From CAYWMQ01 sp964459635 (GTDB lineage: Bacteria > Patescibacteriota > Minisyncoccia > Phycocordibacterales > UBA12088): DNA of 9,683 nucleotides. The position numbers were made by a program, and so were the translations under genes. Below the pieces are notes generated by a model. It saw only the letters and a list, made by a program, of their open reading frames with translations, did not search any database and was not told where the DNA came from. Location: assembly GCA_964459635.1 (NCBI GenBank), contig CAYWMQ010000030.1, forward strand, positions 1-9,683, given 5' to 3'. How positions within the stretch are numbered: position 1 is the stretch's first letter; every line of letters begins with the position of its first letter. Shown here in pieces: positions 1 to 5,927 of the stretch.

Positions 1-152
1 GCAGCATCCACAAGAACAGGGCTTTCGCGTAATGATAACGTCCCTTGCTCTGTCCGGCCTCGGTTCGTCAAGTCAACAAGCACAATTGCGTAGACTGCGG
101 CAGCGCTGTCGCGATACAGCGACATGAAAAGGGGTTGGTCGTTGCCGACCAA
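1..152 (-). CDS. Possible partial hypothetical ORF running off the left edge
   Basis: The minus strand is open from here to the window edge. It could start at an ATG at 125 (MSLYRDSAAAVYAIVLVDL...) or nine codons earlier at a TTG at 152, which has GAGGG 7 nt upstream. About 24 of 40 codons start with a purine and the text looks protein-like, with a hydrophobic strand VYAIVLV. The opposite strand is also open here (about 41 codons ending at 126) but with fewer purine-first codons. If real, this would be a fourth gene downstream of the VWA gene. Against it, the first codons from 152 lie inside a good terminator hairpin, the ATG at 125 has no clear ribosome-binding site, and the C-terminus is outside the window. 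I do not recognise the family. Confidence 0.4.
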   Translation of the reverse strand, partial: MVGNDQPLFMSLYRDSAAAVYAIVLVDLTNRGRTEQGTLSLRESPVLVDA

Positions 153-156
153 CCCC
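127..156 (-). terminator. Rho-independent terminator after the VWA gene
   Basis: A perfect 11-bp stem (GGGGTTGGTCG at 131-141 paired with CGACCAACCCC at 146-156) encloses a 4-nt loop, which reads GCAA (a GNRA tetraloop) on the minus strand. On that strand the stem is followed by TTTT (127-130). It begins 10 nt after the VWA stop codon, where the phosphatase-kinase-VWA operon should end. The T-tract is short, and a possible reading frame passes through the hairpin, so partial read-through is possible. Confidence 0.75.
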
Positions 157-166
157 GTACCCTCAG

Positions 167-877
167 CTACGCGGCAGCAATGGAAGCCACGCTCTGGCTG
201 AACTGATGCATCGCGTGCCGGACCACTGCGGGATCCGACTTGGGAGTCACGGTCGTCGTGACACCCATCGCGGCAAACAGCTGCTTATACTTGGAAATTG
301 CCTCCTCGTCGTCCGTGTAGGCAATACCCATGCCCACCACGTAATCCATGGGGTCTAGAACAGACGCGAACTCCGAGGGCTCTGCATAGTCGACGTACGG
401 CTTACCGTCCGTCATAATTTCCATAGCCACCGTCGTGGGAATGCCCATCGACCGATACTGGTCGGCAGTATTGTGCAACTCGCGCAATAGCTCGAGAGCC
501 GTACCCACCAGCGGCGTACAATTATGACACGGCTCGTACGACGCGAACGCATCCTCGGGGATATCTTTCAGTAACCCGCGGTAATACGTCTGCCGGAAGC
601 CCTGCACGATTACATAGAAGTCGCTGCCCTTAGCACCGTTGAACGCCCGCACGGTCAGCTTCAGACCGTCAATCACGGCCTGTTTCAGACCGTCCATCGA
701 GCCTGAGTCGTCGACTAAGATACCAACCAGCGCGAGCCTATCGGCATCAATGACAGGAAGCCGTGCAGAAGTGCCAGAAGATGTGGCCTGAGGAGTACTT
801 CCGCCAAGCAACATGTCCAGATCAATCATAGGGTCCGCAATCGCAGGAACCGTGGCAGACGTGTTCTGTGTAGTCAT
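167..877 (-). CDS. VWA-domain protein (YegL/TerY-like), third gene of a phosphosignalling triad
   Basis: A 236-aa, probably cytoplasmic protein with a VWA fold. The metal-ion-dependent adhesion site is complete: DDSGS at 56-60 (the DxSxS motif), Thr121 in the CTPLVGTAL stretch, and Asp157 in TDGKP. Residues 1-40 are Ser/Thr-rich and low in complexity, so they are probably a flexible tail. No signal peptide or membrane segment is visible. The length is close to E. coli YegL. The ATG at 877 has AGGAG 8 nt upstream, and that site overlaps the stop codon of the kinase gene, leaving only an 11-nt gap, so the two are probably translationally coupled. VWA proteins of this group are encoded with a kinase and a PP2C phosphatase and probably bind a partner through the metal site. 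The partner and the physiological output are unknown here. Confidence 0.88.
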   Translation of the reverse strand: MTTQNTSATVPAIADPMIDLDMLLGGSTPQATSSGTSARLPVIDADRLALVGILVDDSGSMDGLKQAVIDGLKLTVRAFNGAKGSDFYVIVQGFRQTYYRGLLKDIPEDAFASYEPCHNCTPLVGTALELLRELHNTADQYRSMGIPTTVAMEIMTDGKPYVDYAEPSEFASVLDPMDYVVGMGIAYTDDEEAISKYKQLFAAMGVTTTVTPKSDPAVVRHAMHQFSQSVASIAAA

Positions 878-888
878 TTCTTTCTCTC

Positions 889-1806
889 CTATGTTGTGTG
901 AGCACCAATCGCACTGAACAACTCTTTGTCAGGCACGAAACGCTCACCACGGTGAAACGCTCGGAAGAACAACTCAAGAATCGGACGCGGAACACTGCTG
1001 AGCGGCCGCGCGACGCGCGGGTACGTGACCTGACGGTCAAACACCGTCACCCTCTTGCTATACCGCTCCTCAAAACTCATGTTTGGGGCAACACCTCCGT
1101 ATGGGTCTGTGAACGTGAGCACCCTCATCGCTATAACGAGGAACGAGTACCAGTCGGTGAGCTCCGAATGTGGTGCCACCATTTTGTATACCACCGGCTT
1201 TCCGGGCTGTACAGGCGGCTGTGCACGACGAAAAAACCTCCGCGGTGCATCAACCTCGAGCAACTCGGGAGCTGTGAAGCGCGGCATAAAAGCGCGACAC
1301 GGGTATTGACCGAACTGCATCGAGTCCGCGTCGATGAAACGCGGTCCCTGCTTTGAAACAATGATGTTGTTCTCGTTGAGGTCACCCACAACTATTCCTC
1401 GCTCATGCAACGCGCTGACGAGTTCATGTAGACGTACCAACACGAGTCCGGCCATGGACGACGGGCAACCGCTTGAAGTTCTACTCAGCTTGTCCAGCGG
1501 TACGCCGTCAACAAATGACATGGCGTAGCCGAAGATGTTTCCATGGGGCGACACCAGCACTCCGTACGGGGTGACCAGTCCTTCGGGCACATCCTCCGGA
1601 AACTCCAGTAGTTTGGTTTGCATCTCGCGGATGCGTACACTGGCAGCCTCCTGAAGCGCTTTATTGTCCGCGTACTCCGGTGCAGTCGGCAGCAGAAAAA
1701 CCTTTGCAACGAGGTCATTGCGCAACCGATACACCACCGCTTCCCCACCTCGTCCAATTTCAGGAAACCGGTCAGCACGCCACGTCTGCGCCTTAATACG
1801 CAGCAT
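889..1806 (-). CDS. Atypical Ser/Thr protein kinase (YegI-like), second gene of the triad
   Basis: A 305-aa protein-kinase fold. The glycine-rich loop is GRGGEAVVY (18-26) and the ATP-anchoring Lys35 lies in VAKVF. The catalytic loop is VGDLNENNI (140-148), so the usual HRD is VGD. It keeps catalytic Asp142 and Asn147, but the Lys two residues after the Asp is Asn144. The DFG motif is replaced by DAD (159-161), and APE is present at 179-181. Such motif variants are typical of the bacterial YegI-like group rather than the PknB group. There is no membrane anchor, PASTA repeat or helix-hairpin-helix tail, and the C-terminus ends soon after the kinase lobe. The ATG at 1806 has AAAGGGGA about 9 nt upstream. 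It sits 39 nt after the phosphatase and 11 nt before the VWA gene in one operon. Its substrate is unknown; the neighbouring phosphatase is the likely antagonist. Confidence 0.87.
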   Translation of the reverse strand: MLRIKAQTWRADRFPEIGRGGEAVVYRLRNDLVAKVFLLPTAPEYADNKALQEAASVRIREMQTKLLEFPEDVPEGLVTPYGVLVSPHGNIFGYAMSFVDGVPLDKLSRTSSGCPSSMAGLVLVRLHELVSALHERGIVVGDLNENNIIVSKQGPRFIDADSMQFGQYPCRAFMPRFTAPELLEVDAPRRFFRRAQPPVQPGKPVVYKMVAPHSELTDWYSFLVIAMRVLTFTDPYGGVAPNMSFEERYSKRVTVFDRQVTYPRVARPLSSVPRPILELFFRAFHRGERFVPDKELFSAIGAHTT

Positions 1807-1825
1807 AGTTCAGATCCCCTTTCAT
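1793..1825 (-). other. Overlapping 10-codon mini-ORF with a strong SD at the kinase start
   Basis: The best Shine-Dalgarno sequence in the phosphatase-kinase junction (AAGGAGG, about 1831-1837 on the minus strand) is correctly spaced not for the kinase ATG but for an ATG at 1825. That ATG would encode MKGDLNYAAY and stop at 1793-1795, 11 nt inside the kinase gene in another frame. Ribosomes ending there could re-initiate at the kinase ATG at 1806. It could equally be a chance ATG. No evidence shows that the peptide is made. Confidence 0.35.
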
Positions 1826-1845
1826 GGTCTCCTCCTTGCTCTGCG

Positions 1846-3027
1846 CTATGAGCGCACCTTCACAGGCACCCTGTAGCTCTTCCCAGGAACGGACTGAACA
1901 GCAGGTCGTGCCGGAGGTGCCGGGAAGACAAGGTTCGCAGGCGGTGCCCACATCTTCATAAACTCCTGAAGCAGACCGAAGAGCGGAGCAGATGTGGCCA
2001 CATTTCCTTGCCGCATCGTGTCAACAATCTTCTGCAATGCGGTGATTTGTGCCGCCAGCACGTCGGCTTCTTCCGCTTTCACCTTAAGCGTCTTTAGCTC
2101 TTTGTTGAGCGTGTCCAGACGAGCTTCCGCTTCAGTTCGCCCTATGCGGTTTCGTTTTGCTTCGTCAGAGATTTGCGCCACATCTTGCTGCAACTGCCCA
2201 ACTCTCTGCTTGAGTTCCGTCACTTCGCGCCGCGCTTCAACCAACGTAGCCTGTGTTTCGTCAGTACGAATGATGACCAACGTTACATCATCGTGGCATT
2301 TACCTGGACGAAACGTCCCCGCTTGAATGCACTCCGACGTTTGGACATTCAGCCACCGCTGGAGCAGTCGAGGCTCGGCCAGTGCGGGATGGTGCAGATC
2401 CTCACTCAGAAGAGGTTTCATGCCGTCCGTGCCCACAATGAGCCCCTTGGACAAGCTTGAAAGATCAACGGAGCGGACATGCACAAGCCCGAGATGGTGA
2501 CGCAGCTCATCGGTGTGATATGCGCTGTTTTCCAGCAGCAGGTACCCAAGGTACGGTGGTGCGTTAACGAGGGGGATCTCAAGCTCGAGAACCTCGTCGT
2601 CAACGATTACAATCCCGTCACCGCACGATCTCACCTCAGCAACATTGTCAACCACCACAATTACCAAGGCGGTGAACAGAAAGCGGCTAACGACCGCCTG
2701 CTCTAGTGCCGGAGCGGAGCCGTTGAGCGCAAACACTCGTGCTGCGCGTCGCAACGTTCGCAACACATCGTCCGTAATAAGGGACCAGTCGAGGTCATGT
2801 ATGGTGGCAACTCGGGAAAGCTCTTGAGATACGGCATGCGCAATCACATGCGCCGCGATGTCCGCACCCGTGCCGGAAAAAGGTTGAGAGCCACAACCAT
2901 CACAGAGTACGACAATATGCCCGCCCGGTACTGCCAGCTGACAGTACACGTCTTGGCTGTTGATCTTTCCAGGCTGGCCAGGGTTGATATGGGTGCTCCC
3001 AGGCGCCGTGGCTGCTGCTAGGTACAT
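1846..3027 (-). CDS. PP2C-type Ser/Thr phosphatase (PphC/YegK-like) with C-terminal coiled coil, first gene of the triad
   Basis: A 393-aa protein. Residues 1-256 carry PP2C metal-site motifs: INSQD (Asp26), CDGCGS (42-47, metal ligand Asp43), a GDGI turn (136-139), GTDG (199-202, Asp201) and CHDDVTLV (Asp246/Asp247). The CDGxGS...SGTGA pattern resembles the PphC/YegK subgroup, which removes phosphate from targets of the partner kinase. Residues about 258-340 form a long heptad-like, Glu/Lys/Leu-rich coiled coil, followed by a Pro-rich tail (361-393). This extension makes the protein clearly longer than a bare PP2C domain of about 250 residues, and probably mediates oligomerisation or docking. 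There are no membrane segments. The ATG at 3027 has AAAGGAG 6 nt upstream. It is the first gene of the operon, behind a strong promoter. Confidence 0.88.
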   Translation of the reverse strand: MYLAAATAPGSTHINPGQPGKINSQDVYCQLAVPGGHIVVLCDGCGSQPFSGTGADIAAHVIAHAVSQELSRVATIHDLDWSLITDDVLRTLRRAARVFALNGSAPALEQAVVSRFLFTALVIVVVDNVAEVRSCGDGIVIVDDEVLELEIPLVNAPPYLGYLLLENSAYHTDELRHHLGLVHVRSVDLSSLSKGLIVGTDGMKPLLSEDLHHPALAEPRLLQRWLNVQTSECIQAGTFRPGKCHDDVTLVIIRTDETQATLVEARREVTELKQRVGQLQQDVAQISDEAKRNRIGRTEAEARLDTLNKELKTLKVKAEEADVLAAQITALQKIVDTMRQGNVATSAPLFGLLQEFMKMWAPPANLVFPAPPARPAVQSVPGKSYRVPVKVRS

Positions 3028-3065
3028 TGCTTTCTCCTTTTGTCAATGTACTCCTATTCATTCAT

Positions 3066-3093
3066 AAGATAGTACTTTCAGTCCGTTTGTCAA
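3066..3093 (-). promoter_or_regulatory. Promoter of the phosphatase-kinase-VWA operon
   Basis: On the minus strand, a perfect -35 TTGACA (3093-3088) is followed after 16 bp by TATCTT (3071-3066, 4 of 6 matches to TATAAT). The start site would be near 3059, giving a leader of about 32 nt with a good ribosome-binding site. It looks like a housekeeping-sigma promoter. Confidence 0.7.
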
Positions 3094-3104
3094 TAGGCAC
3101 ATCG

Positions 3105-3132
3105 TTGACACCCCCATATTGTTGTGAACAAT
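3105..3132 (+). promoter_or_regulatory. Candidate promoter toward the cation antiporter
   Basis: A perfect -35 TTGACA (3105-3110) is followed after 16 bp by AACAAT (3127-3132, 4 of 6 matches). The leader to the antiporter would be about 85 nt or more. A second possibility is the extended -10-like TGGTATTCT at 3194-3202, which lacks a clear -35. The first is partly covered by the inverted repeat. Confidence 0.4.
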
Positions 3133-3134
3133 AT
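3116..3134. promoter_or_regulatory. Perfect 19-bp inverted repeat, probable operator in the divergent region
   Basis: ATATTGTT-GTG-AACAATAT has two perfectly inverted 8-bp arms around a 3-bp centre. It is centred about 66 bp upstream of the predicted start of the minus-strand operon, a usual activator distance. It also overlaps the spacer and -10 of a possible plus-strand promoter, a repressor position. The AT-rich stem followed by six Ts (3134-3139) could alternatively act as a weak terminator on the plus strand, but no gene ends just before it, so an operator is the better reading. Confidence 0.6.
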
Positions 3135-3222
3135 TTTTTGTCGTCCGGCATTGTTTTTAGCCAACATCGTGCTAAATATAGATATACAAGTCGTGGTATT
3201 CTGCTGATGTGGGGCCGGCACT

Positions 3223-4185
3223 GTGGAAGCGGCTGCGTTCCCCTACATTGAATGTATGCTGAACGATCTCTTTATATTCGCCGTGGCTCTCTTCATGGTC
3301 ATCCGGGGCGCTACGTACGCCACTCGGTACGCTGCGTTGTTGGCGGAAAGCTTCCGGCTTTCCACCTACACAGTCGGCTTCATCATCATCGCGGTCATCT
3401 CCATACTGCCCGAGACGTTCATTTCGCTGAACGCGGCGTTTCAAGGCATACCCGACTTTGGCGTCGGCATGCTCTTTGGCTCCAACGTAGCAGACCTGAC
3501 ATTCGTGTTTGCACTTATCGTGCTTTTGGCCGGCCGCAGCCTCAAGGTGGAGGCGATGATCATCAAGAATCGCGCCGTGTACCCTTTCATGCTTCTCCTG
3601 CCGCTCTTTCTCGGTTGGAACGGCCATTTCTCGCGCCTGGAGGGGCTCTCGCTCATTGTGGCGGGTGGGGTCTTTTACTATCTTGCGCTTCGTGACGGCA
3701 CGGATGTCTCACGTCCATTCCTTGCACCAAAGCACCGACTGCGCAACGCTACTCTTCTCCTCGTCAGCATGGCGGTGATGCTAACAGGGGCGCACTTCAC
3801 GGTGAGTGCCGCGAGCGCCCTGGCGACGGCGCTCGGTGTGACTCCCGTACTCATCGGTATGCTTATCGTAGGGCTCGGGACCACCATGCCGGAGCTCTTC
3901 TTCGCGCTCAAGGCTGTGAAGAAGCGTGACGATTCACTCGCGGTGGGCGACATCCTCGGGACGGTGCTCGCGGACGCAACGATAGTGGTGGGTCTTCTCG
4001 CGCTTGTGGCGCCCTTCTATTTCCCGCAGCGCATCGTGTACGTTACCGGCATATTCATGGTGCTCGCATCCTTTTTACTTTTCCGCTTTATGCGCACCGA
4101 GCACACGCTCACGCGTCGCGAGGGGCTCTTGCTCTTGGCCTTCTGGCTCCTTTTTGTGGTGGTGGAATTCTGGGCGAACAGCTGA
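3223..4185 (+). CDS. Sodium/calcium exchanger family (CaCA) membrane antiporter
   Basis: A 320-aa, very hydrophobic integral membrane protein, about 10 transmembrane helices by eye. It has the two inverted alpha repeats of the CaCA superfamily, which exchange Ca2+ or other cations against Na+ or H+. Repeat 1 (about 52-91) contains LPE (Glu64) and GSNVAD (86-91). Repeat 2 (about 212-251) contains GLGTTMPEL (217-225, Glu224) and GTVLAD (246-251). Each repeat deviates once: repeat 1 has ISI where GTS is usual, and repeat 2 has GTV where GSN is usual. The length is normal for prokaryotic YrbG-like members. The start is uncertain: GTG at 3223 has a weak GGGG upstream, while the in-frame ATG at 3256 has no visible ribosome-binding site and sits right before the first helix. 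It is transcribed alone and divergently from the phosphatase operon. Confidence 0.88.
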   Translation: MEAAAFPYIECMLNDLFIFAVALFMVIRGATYATRYAALLAESFRLSTYTVGFIIIAVISILPETFISLNAAFQGIPDFGVGMLFGSNVADLTFVFALIVLLAGRSLKVEAMIIKNRAVYPFMLLLPLFLGWNGHFSRLEGLSLIVAGGVFYYLALRDGTDVSRPFLAPKHRLRNATLLLVSMAVMLTGAHFTVSAASALATALGVTPVLIGMLIVGLGTTMPELFFALKAVKKRDDSLAVGDILGTVLADATIVVGLLALVAPFYFPQRIVYVTGIFMVLASFLLFRFMRTEHTLTRREGLLLLAFWLLFVVVEFWANS

Positions 4186-4198
4186 TGTTCATGCGTGC

Positions 4199-4227
4199 TT
4201 GCATAGCAAACATATACATGGTATAAT
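4199..4227 (+). promoter_or_regulatory. Extended -10 promoter of the small two-gene unit
   Basis: TGGTATAAT (4219-4227) combines a perfect -10 hexamer with the TGn extension. A weak -35 TTGCAT (4199-4204) is spaced 17 bp away. The start would be near 4234, leaving a leader of about 25 nt that contains AGGGAG. It lies in the 73-bp gap after the antiporter. Confidence 0.7.
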
Positions 4228-4258
4228 AATACTTAGGAAATAGTTAGGGAGAAGAGAG

Positions 4259-4525
4259 TTGGCGGGTAGGAAACCAGTACCACCCCACGTCCGCGCCGCC
4301 ATTCTGCGTGGCGACAAAGAAGTGCTCCGTGCGATGGGACAGCGCGGCGCCAGGAAGAGCGCCGAGACTCGCAAGAGACGCAAAGCCCTTGCTGAGGAGA
4401 TGGAAGAGGCGTACCGACGCGAGGCACAGGAACGTGCTAATGCAGACGAGCGGCACAGGCGCACGTCAGCGAACTATGACATTTGCCCCATCGACCCCGA
4501 TGAGGCACCTGAAGAGGAGGAGTAA
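4259..4525 (+). CDS. Small charged hypothetical protein, 88 aa, TTG start
   Basis: Begins (M)AGRKPVPPHVRAAILRG. I do not recognise a family. The first 50 residues are strongly basic (many Arg/Lys), residues about 35-70 are an amphipathic Glu/Arg/Ala-rich helix, and the C-terminus is very acidic (DPDEAPEEEE). There is no signal peptide or membrane segment. The TTG at 4259 is supported by AGGGAG (4246-4251) 7 nt upstream and by the extended -10 promoter just before it; the frame has no ATG near the N-terminus. The basic N-terminal part would fit nucleic-acid binding, but this is only a guess. It ends 3 nt before the next gene, and its terminal GAGGAGGAG codons supply that gene's ribosome-binding site, so the two are almost certainly co-translated. 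Confidence 0.72.
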   Translation: MAGRKPVPPHVRAAILRGDKEVLRAMGQRGARKSAETRKRRKALAEEMEEAYRREAQERANADERHRRTSANYDICPIDPDEAPEEEE

Positions 4526-4528
4526 ACG

Positions 4529-4957
4529 ATGGGTGTAATTATGGCTTTTGCGTATCTTGTTTCTTGGTGCGCGTGGCTCAGGATTGTGTACGGAGGCCCC
4601 GGCCTTACACCAGTACAGGATTTCATAGAGGACATAAAGTGGCACAGACCGGGCACATGGCATCGCTGGGGCAACGTGCTCCGCTCACGGATGGTAGTAC
4701 GAGATGCGTACGGTAATCCTAGGCCATTGCGTTCGGTCTTTATGGTTAAGGGACGTGAAATGAGCGTCCTCGAAATTGAGCGCGAGGCGCTTTGGGAAGA
4801 GGCGGCACTCAGCCACTTCGGGCGCCCGTGGAGGTTCTGGGCCATGGCGGTGTGTCTGGCCGCCTTTGCTCCTATGTGCCTGCTCCTCTTCCTGGCAGTC
4901 GCGTTCTTTCTCATGTTGCTGGATTTCTTGCGTCTTCTAGCGCAGGAGCTGTGCTAA
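4529..4957 (+). CDS. Hypothetical membrane protein, 142 aa
   Basis: No recognised family. The N-terminus (1-20) is hydrophobic and Trp-rich. A soluble middle (about 25-100) has many Trp, Arg and aromatic residues, and one long hydrophobic segment follows at about 103-132. A likely topology is two membrane contacts, or a monotopic N-terminus plus a C-terminal anchor. The ATG at 4529 lies 3 nt after the previous stop and uses the GAGGAGGAG at the end of the upstream gene; an in-frame ATG at 4541 is an alternative. It forms an operon with the 88-aa protein and is followed at once by a strong hairpin, so these two genes are a self-contained transcription unit and may work together. Confidence 0.72.
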   Translation: MGVIMAFAYLVSWCAWLRIVYGGPGLTPVQDFIEDIKWHRPGTWHRWGNVLRSRMVVRDAYGNPRPLRSVFMVKGREMSVLEIEREALWEEAALSHFGRPWRFWAMAVCLAAFAPMCLLLFLAVAFFLMLLDFLRLLAQELC

Positions 4958-4966
4958 ACGTCAAAG

Positions 4967-4992
4967 AGCCCCGCGGGAAAACCCGCGGGGCT
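4967..4992. terminator. Bidirectional terminator between converging genes
   Basis: A perfect 11-bp GC-rich stem (AGCCCCGCGGG at 4967-4977, CCCGCGGGGCT at 4982-4992) has an AAAA loop. It lies 10 nt after the membrane-protein stop and 21 nt from the pyrF stop, so it can serve both strands. The T-tracts are weak (CTTACAC on plus, CTCTTTG on minus), but the stem is very stable. Confidence 0.75.
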
Positions 4993-5013
4993 TACACTAT
5001 CATCTCCTATTGT

Positions 5014-5909
5014 TCACGCGAGCCCTCCCGCTATTTCGTCGAGTGTGCGTAAGACGGCATCGCGCGGGTCTGCCGCTTGTGTAATGGGCCGACCTGTTAC
5101 GATACAGTCCGCACCGGCACGGATGGCTTCACTCGGTGTCATCGCTCGCTTCGCGTTTTGATCGTCACCAGCAACCTGTGACCATGCCGGCCGAATGTTG
5201 GGTGTCACGAGCAGGTACCCGCGACCATACAGCCCATCCAGCATCGCCACTTCGCTCGGCGCGCACACAAAGCCACGAACTGCATACTCTGCCCCAACAC
5301 AAAAGTGGAGTACCGCATCACGAACTGCGCGATTGAAGAGGGCTACACTGTCGCCTTCGGTAAGACTCGTCAGCACGGTCACTCCTAACAGTGCCGTACT
5401 TGGAAGTGCGTTTGCAAGCGCTTGAAGCGCACTGCGTCCGTTTGCGCACATCACGGTGAGTANNNNNNNNNNNNNNNNNNNNNNNNNNNNNNNNNNNNNN
5501 NNNNNNNNNNNNNNNNNNNNNNNNNNNNNNNNNNNNNNNNNNNNNNNNNNNNNNNNNNNNNNGCGTTTGCAAGCGCTTGAAGCGCACTGCGTCCGTTTGC
5601 GCACATCACGGTGAGTAGCTCAGGCGCGTACGGCGCGAGCAGCGCTCCATCTGTTGCCATTGTCTCGCCGATGTCGCTCAGTTTTAGATCAGCGAAGACC
5701 CGCAGACCCCGCTCGTGTATGTCATTGATGAGCCCGTAGCCACATGCACGCAGCGCGGAGTTCACCTTGATGCATACGCCGGTATCTGCAAGCACGTCAG
5801 ATAGCTGCAGTACCCTCGCTCGCACACCCAGCGCCCCAGTCTCCGGGGTAGGTTTAAAGTCAGCCGCCACGATGAGTCGCTCGGCCAATGTCACGGTGGG
5901 ATGACGCAT
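5014..5909 (-). CDS. pyrF: Orotidine 5'-phosphate decarboxylase (assembly gap inside)
   Basis: Decarboxylates OMP to UMP, the last step of de novo pyrimidine synthesis. As given, the gene is split into two frames by 100 Ns (5463-5562) flanked by identical 55-bp copies. Removing one copy plus the Ns (155 nt) joins the frames into 246 codons plus stop, a normal length. In the joined protein the TIM-barrel signatures are all present: VAADF (Asp17), IKVN (Lys48), the catalytic DLKLSD (74-79: Asp74, Lys76, Asp79), VTVLTS (125-130), VTPNIRP (183-189) and GADCIVTGRPIT with the phosphate-binding Arg222. VTPN replaces the usual VTPG. The ATG at 5909 has AAGGAAGGAA upstream and lies 18 nt after pyrE, so the two form an operon. 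The real gene is very probably intact. Confidence 0.92.
5408..5617. repeat. 55-bp direct duplication flanking an N gap (scaffolding artefact)
   Basis: Positions 5408-5462 and 5563-5617 are identical 55-bp sequences that touch the two ends of a run of exactly 100 Ns. They look like the two ends of one overlapping contig junction padded with a default gap. Collapsing them repairs the pyrF frame, which supports this reading. Positions right of the gap are therefore inflated by 155 nt. Confidence 0.95.
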
Positions 5910-5927
5910 TTCAGATTCCTTCCTTTC

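Noticed and set aside
1..126. Plus-strand open frame of about 41 codons ending at TGA 124-126
   Set aside because: Fewer purine-first codons than the opposite strand, and no start is visible in the window; chance or shadow is more likely, though not excluded.
898..1356. 152-aa plus-strand open frame antisense to the kinase gene
   Set aside because: The opposite frame encodes a kinase with clear motifs; this frame lacks any recognisable domain or good ribosome-binding site and is a shadow.
3172..3627. 151-aa minus-strand open frame antisense to the antiporter
   Set aside because: Composition is odd (His/Asp/Glu-rich) as expected from the reverse of a hydrophobic protein; the plus frame has CaCA repeats.
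5318..5604. Short frames crossing the N gap
   Set aside because: They are products of the scaffold gap and the duplicated 55 bp, not genes.
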